Positions 62,520 to 64,000 of a stretch of 64,000 nt of DNA are shown piece by piece (position 1 is the first letter of the stretch; every line of letters begins with the position of its first letter). This DNA is from an uncultured Mediterraneibacter sp. (GTDB lineage Bacteria; Bacillota; Clostridia; Lachnospirales; Lachnospiraceae). The stretch covers positions 1 to 64,000 of the forward strand of contig CALWQP010000012.1 of the NCBI GenBank assembly GCA_944383695.1. Direction: 5' to 3'. A model generated the notes under the pieces. The model did not search any database. It saw nothing but the letters and a program-made list of their open reading frames with translations, and was not told where the DNA came from. The position numbers and the translations under genes are program-made.

Positions 62520-62634
62520 ACCAAGACAACTGGAAAAGATGGATGCAGCCCATCTGCTCCGGGCAAATATCATATTACTACACAGGTAGTCGTCTAATCT
62601 TTACCAGAGAGTGGGACGGCTACTTTTTATTTTT
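62520..62634 (+). ncRNA. Predicted antisense antitoxin RNA (RatA-like)
   Basis: From the promoter at 62486-62513 a transcript of about 110 nt would end at a terminator: GTAGTCGTC (62586-62594) pairs over 9 bp with GACGGCTAC (62615-62623), followed by TTTTTATTTTT. It is antisense to the last codons and the 3' untranslated region of the toxin mRNA, the arrangement of txpA/RatA-type loci. It has no convincing reading frame. Confidence 0.75.
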
Positions 62635-62703
62635 CATATTCAGGATGGAGATGATCAAACCAGCAATCGCAATTATGATCGTTAATTCCTCATATGTACT
62701 CAT
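62620..62703 (-). CDS. Holin-like type I toxin
   Basis: A 27-residue peptide: MSTYEELTIIIAIAGLIISI, then LNMKNKK. It has one membrane helix (about 7-22) and a basic tail, matching the putative holin-like toxin family (MSTYEAL... type, related to TxpA/BsrG). Such peptides insert into the membrane and are held off by an antisense RNA. GAAAGGGGTGG lies seven bases before the ATG. The 5' leader (62704 to about 62770) is long and can fold. A -10-like TAGAAT (62781-62776) may mark its promoter. Confidence 0.85.
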   Translation of the reverse strand: MSTYEELTIIIAIAGLIISILNMKNKK

Positions 62704-62886
62704 AATTACCACCCCTTTCGTAAGACCTCCGAAACAGGTGGGAGCTGCCCCTCCAGTTGCCTGGGTAAGCATATTATTCTATTGTCACAGCAGCCTCAGC
62801 ATTGAGGAAAATTTCAAGATGATCATTATTATATCAGAAAGAAAAGACCAAAAGTGTAAATGACAGAAATCATTGCTTTTTTAAAT

Positions 62887-62933
62887 CAAGGGCAACAGCA
62901 GACCTCATGGCATAGTCTGCGGTTGCCCTTGTT
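62887..62933 (-). terminator. Terminator downstream of the carbamate kinase gene
   Basis: CAAGGGCAAC (62887-62896) pairs with GTTGCCCTTG (62922-62931), with inner GCAGAC/GTCTGC pairing. On the minus strand it is followed by ATTTAAAA. The stretch 62934-63042 holds no visible gene. Confidence 0.7.
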
Positions 62934-63042
62934 CTCATATTTATTTACATATTTTAGGAGTTTGTTGTATGTCTTCAGATAAATGCCGGTGGCAATTAAT
63001 ACGTGAATATTTGCATAGCACGCAATATATATTGGCTAATGT

Positions 63043-63987
63043 TTAAAGATGAATCCTTGTTCCTGTCTTCCCAAGGATTCCGTCTTTTGCCTTTTCCAGC
63101 AGAGTGATCAGCGCCTGCCGTCCCTGCTTGGACTCTGCGAAATCTACCGCTGCCTGTACTTTCGGCAGCATGGATCCGGGAGCAAAGTGCCTTTCACTGA
63201 TGTACTGTTTTGCCTCGTCCACCGTAATATCCCCCAGCCATTTTTCATTCGGTTTCCCGTAATTGATTGCTGCCTTTTCTACGGCGGTCAGGATGATCAG
63301 GAAGTCCGCGTCCAGCTCTTTTGCCAGAAGACAGCTTGCGAAGTCTTTGTCAATAACCGCGCTGGCTCCTTTTAAGTGGTTTCCCCGACGAGTCACCGGG
63401 ATGCCTCCGCCTCCGCAGGCAATGACCAGATCACCGGAGTTTACCATATTCCGGATTGTCCCGATTTCCACGATCTCCTGGGGCTTCGGGGAAGCGACCA
63501 CGCGCCGGTAGCCGCGCCCTGCATCTTCCTTCATGACATAGTCGTATTTTTCTGTCATCACATCTGCCTGTTCTTTTGTCATAAAGCGGCCGATGGGCTT
63601 GGAAGGATGGTCAAATGCCGGGTCATCCGGGTCTACGCGGACCTGTGTGATCATAGTTGCCACCGGAATGTCTGTGATACCCCGGTTCAAAAGCTCTTCC
63701 CTGAGCGCGTTCTGCAGGTCATAGCCAATGTATGCCTGGCTCATGGCAACACAGACGGACAGAGGGGTATTGGGCTGCTGCGGATCCTCATGGGTGAGAG
63801 CGATCATGGCGTTGTTCACCATGCCCACCTGGGGACCGTTGCCGTGGGCAACAACTACCTCGCAGCCTTCCTCGATCAGGTCTACGATGGCCCGGGAAGT
63901 GATCTTCACGGCTTTCATCTGTTCCGGCAGCGTATTGCCGAGGGCGTTTCCGCCCAGGGCAATGACGATACGTTTCTTCTTTTCCAT
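63043..63987 (-). CDS. arcC: Carbamate kinase
   Basis: The 314-residue enzyme makes ATP from carbamoyl phosphate and ADP. It has the amino-acid kinase fold with KRIVIALGGNALG at the N-terminus, VVVAHGNGPQVGMVNNAM, VIACGGGGIPVTRRG and ASCLLAKELDADFLIILTAVEKA. Length is usual. GGGAGGCTCATT precedes the ATG. It is read toward the xdh genes, so the rest of its operon lies beyond base 64000. Arginine deiminase use and purine catabolism both employ such a kinase; the neighbourhood favours the latter. Confidence 0.92.
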   Translation of the reverse strand: MEKKKRIVIALGGNALGNTLPEQMKAVKITSRAIVDLIEEGCEVVVAHGNGPQVGMVNNAMIALTHEDPQQPNTPLSVCVAMSQAYIGYDLQNALREELLNRGITDIPVATMITQVRVDPDDPAFDHPSKPIGRFMTKEQADVMTEKYDYVMKEDAGRGYRRVVASPKPQEIVEIGTIRNMVNSGDLVIACGGGGIPVTRRGNHLKGASAVIDKDFASCLLAKELDADFLIILTAVEKAAINYGKPNEKWLGDITVDEAKQYISERHFAPGSMLPKVQAAVDFAESKQGRQALITLLEKAKDGILGKTGTRIHL

Positions 63988-64000
63988 AATGAGCCTCCCG

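Noticed and set aside
62543-62863. 106-codon open frame on the plus strand after the xdh genes
   Set aside because: It overlaps the toxin gene and the antisense RNA terminator, has no ribosome site, and its protein has no sensible pattern. The locus is better explained as a type I toxin-antitoxin pair.

Overview
The window looks like about 64 kb of chromosome from a spore-forming, anaerobic Lachnospiraceae-type Firmicute (Clostridia). The basis is the ranthipeptide (SCIFF) gene set, SpoVT, a TIGR04086-type membrane protein, HemZ, T-box and M-box leaders, purine-rich Shine-Dalgarno sites, TTG and GTG starts, and a type I toxin of the holin-like class. Most genes are moderately G+C-rich. One two-gene block (33.4-35.5 kb) is clearly A+T-rich. 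The species cannot be fixed from this sequence alone.

Layout. 0-0.7 kb: the tail of an unidentified gene, short repeats and the tmRNA gene (minus strand). 0.9-10.3 kb: a zinc-dependent phospholipase C family protein, an MFS exporter, an ABC exporter with a very large coiled-coil FtsX permease, an AEC transporter and a Na/phosphate symporter with a PhoU tail. 10.5-15.1 kb: a beta-glucoside operon (BglG-type antiterminator, EIIBCA, 6-phospho-beta-glucosidase) with an RNA antiterminator/terminator pair before both the regulator and the transporter. 15.2-20.5 kb: spoVT, a small membrane protein, the SCIFF peptide, its radical SAM maturase and secDF. 20.7-30.1 kb: recJ, then relA-MBL hydrolase-hemZ-hisS-aspS. 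30.1-33.4 kb: a tryptophan-type T-box leader and a TrpXYZ-like ABC importer. 33.4-36.4 kb: an A+T-rich lysR/metE-like pair, an orphan hicB, a gene fragment and tRNA-Gly. 36.6-41.9 kb: marR, thyA, folA, a zinc ABC importer and a YhhN protein. 42-45.8 kb: a T-box leader with ilvB-ilvN, then ilvE. 45.8-47.6 kb: mgtE under an M-box magnesium riboswitch. 47.6-51.8 kb: a GntR regulator divergent from a cysteine desulfidase-like/C26 peptidase/APC permease operon. 51.9-56 kb: two membrane proteins, pepD and an unknown membrane protein. 56-64 kb: an XdhC-type maturation protein, a guanine-class riboswitch with guanine deaminase, a molybdenum hydroxylase of which one subunit is a FAD-[2Fe-2S] fusion, a type I toxin-antitoxin locus, and carbamate kinase at the edge.

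How the parts work together. The last 8 kb reads as purine salvage or catabolism. Guanine would be sensed by the riboswitch, deaminated by GuaD to xanthine and oxidised by the hydroxylase. The carbamate kinase could harvest carbamoyl phosphate as ATP if further purine-catabolic genes lie beyond base 64000. RNA-based control is unusually dense: two T-boxes, an M-box, a purine riboswitch, two BglG antiterminator sites, tmRNA and an antisense RNA. The items I would look at first are the small type I toxin-antitoxin locus (62.5-62.7 kb), the SCIFF locus, the xanthine dehydrogenase fusion with its repeat linker, the open frame with a strong ribosome site between the M-box and mgtE, and the pair of near-identical promoters exactly 800 bp apart (52.6 and 53.4 kb).
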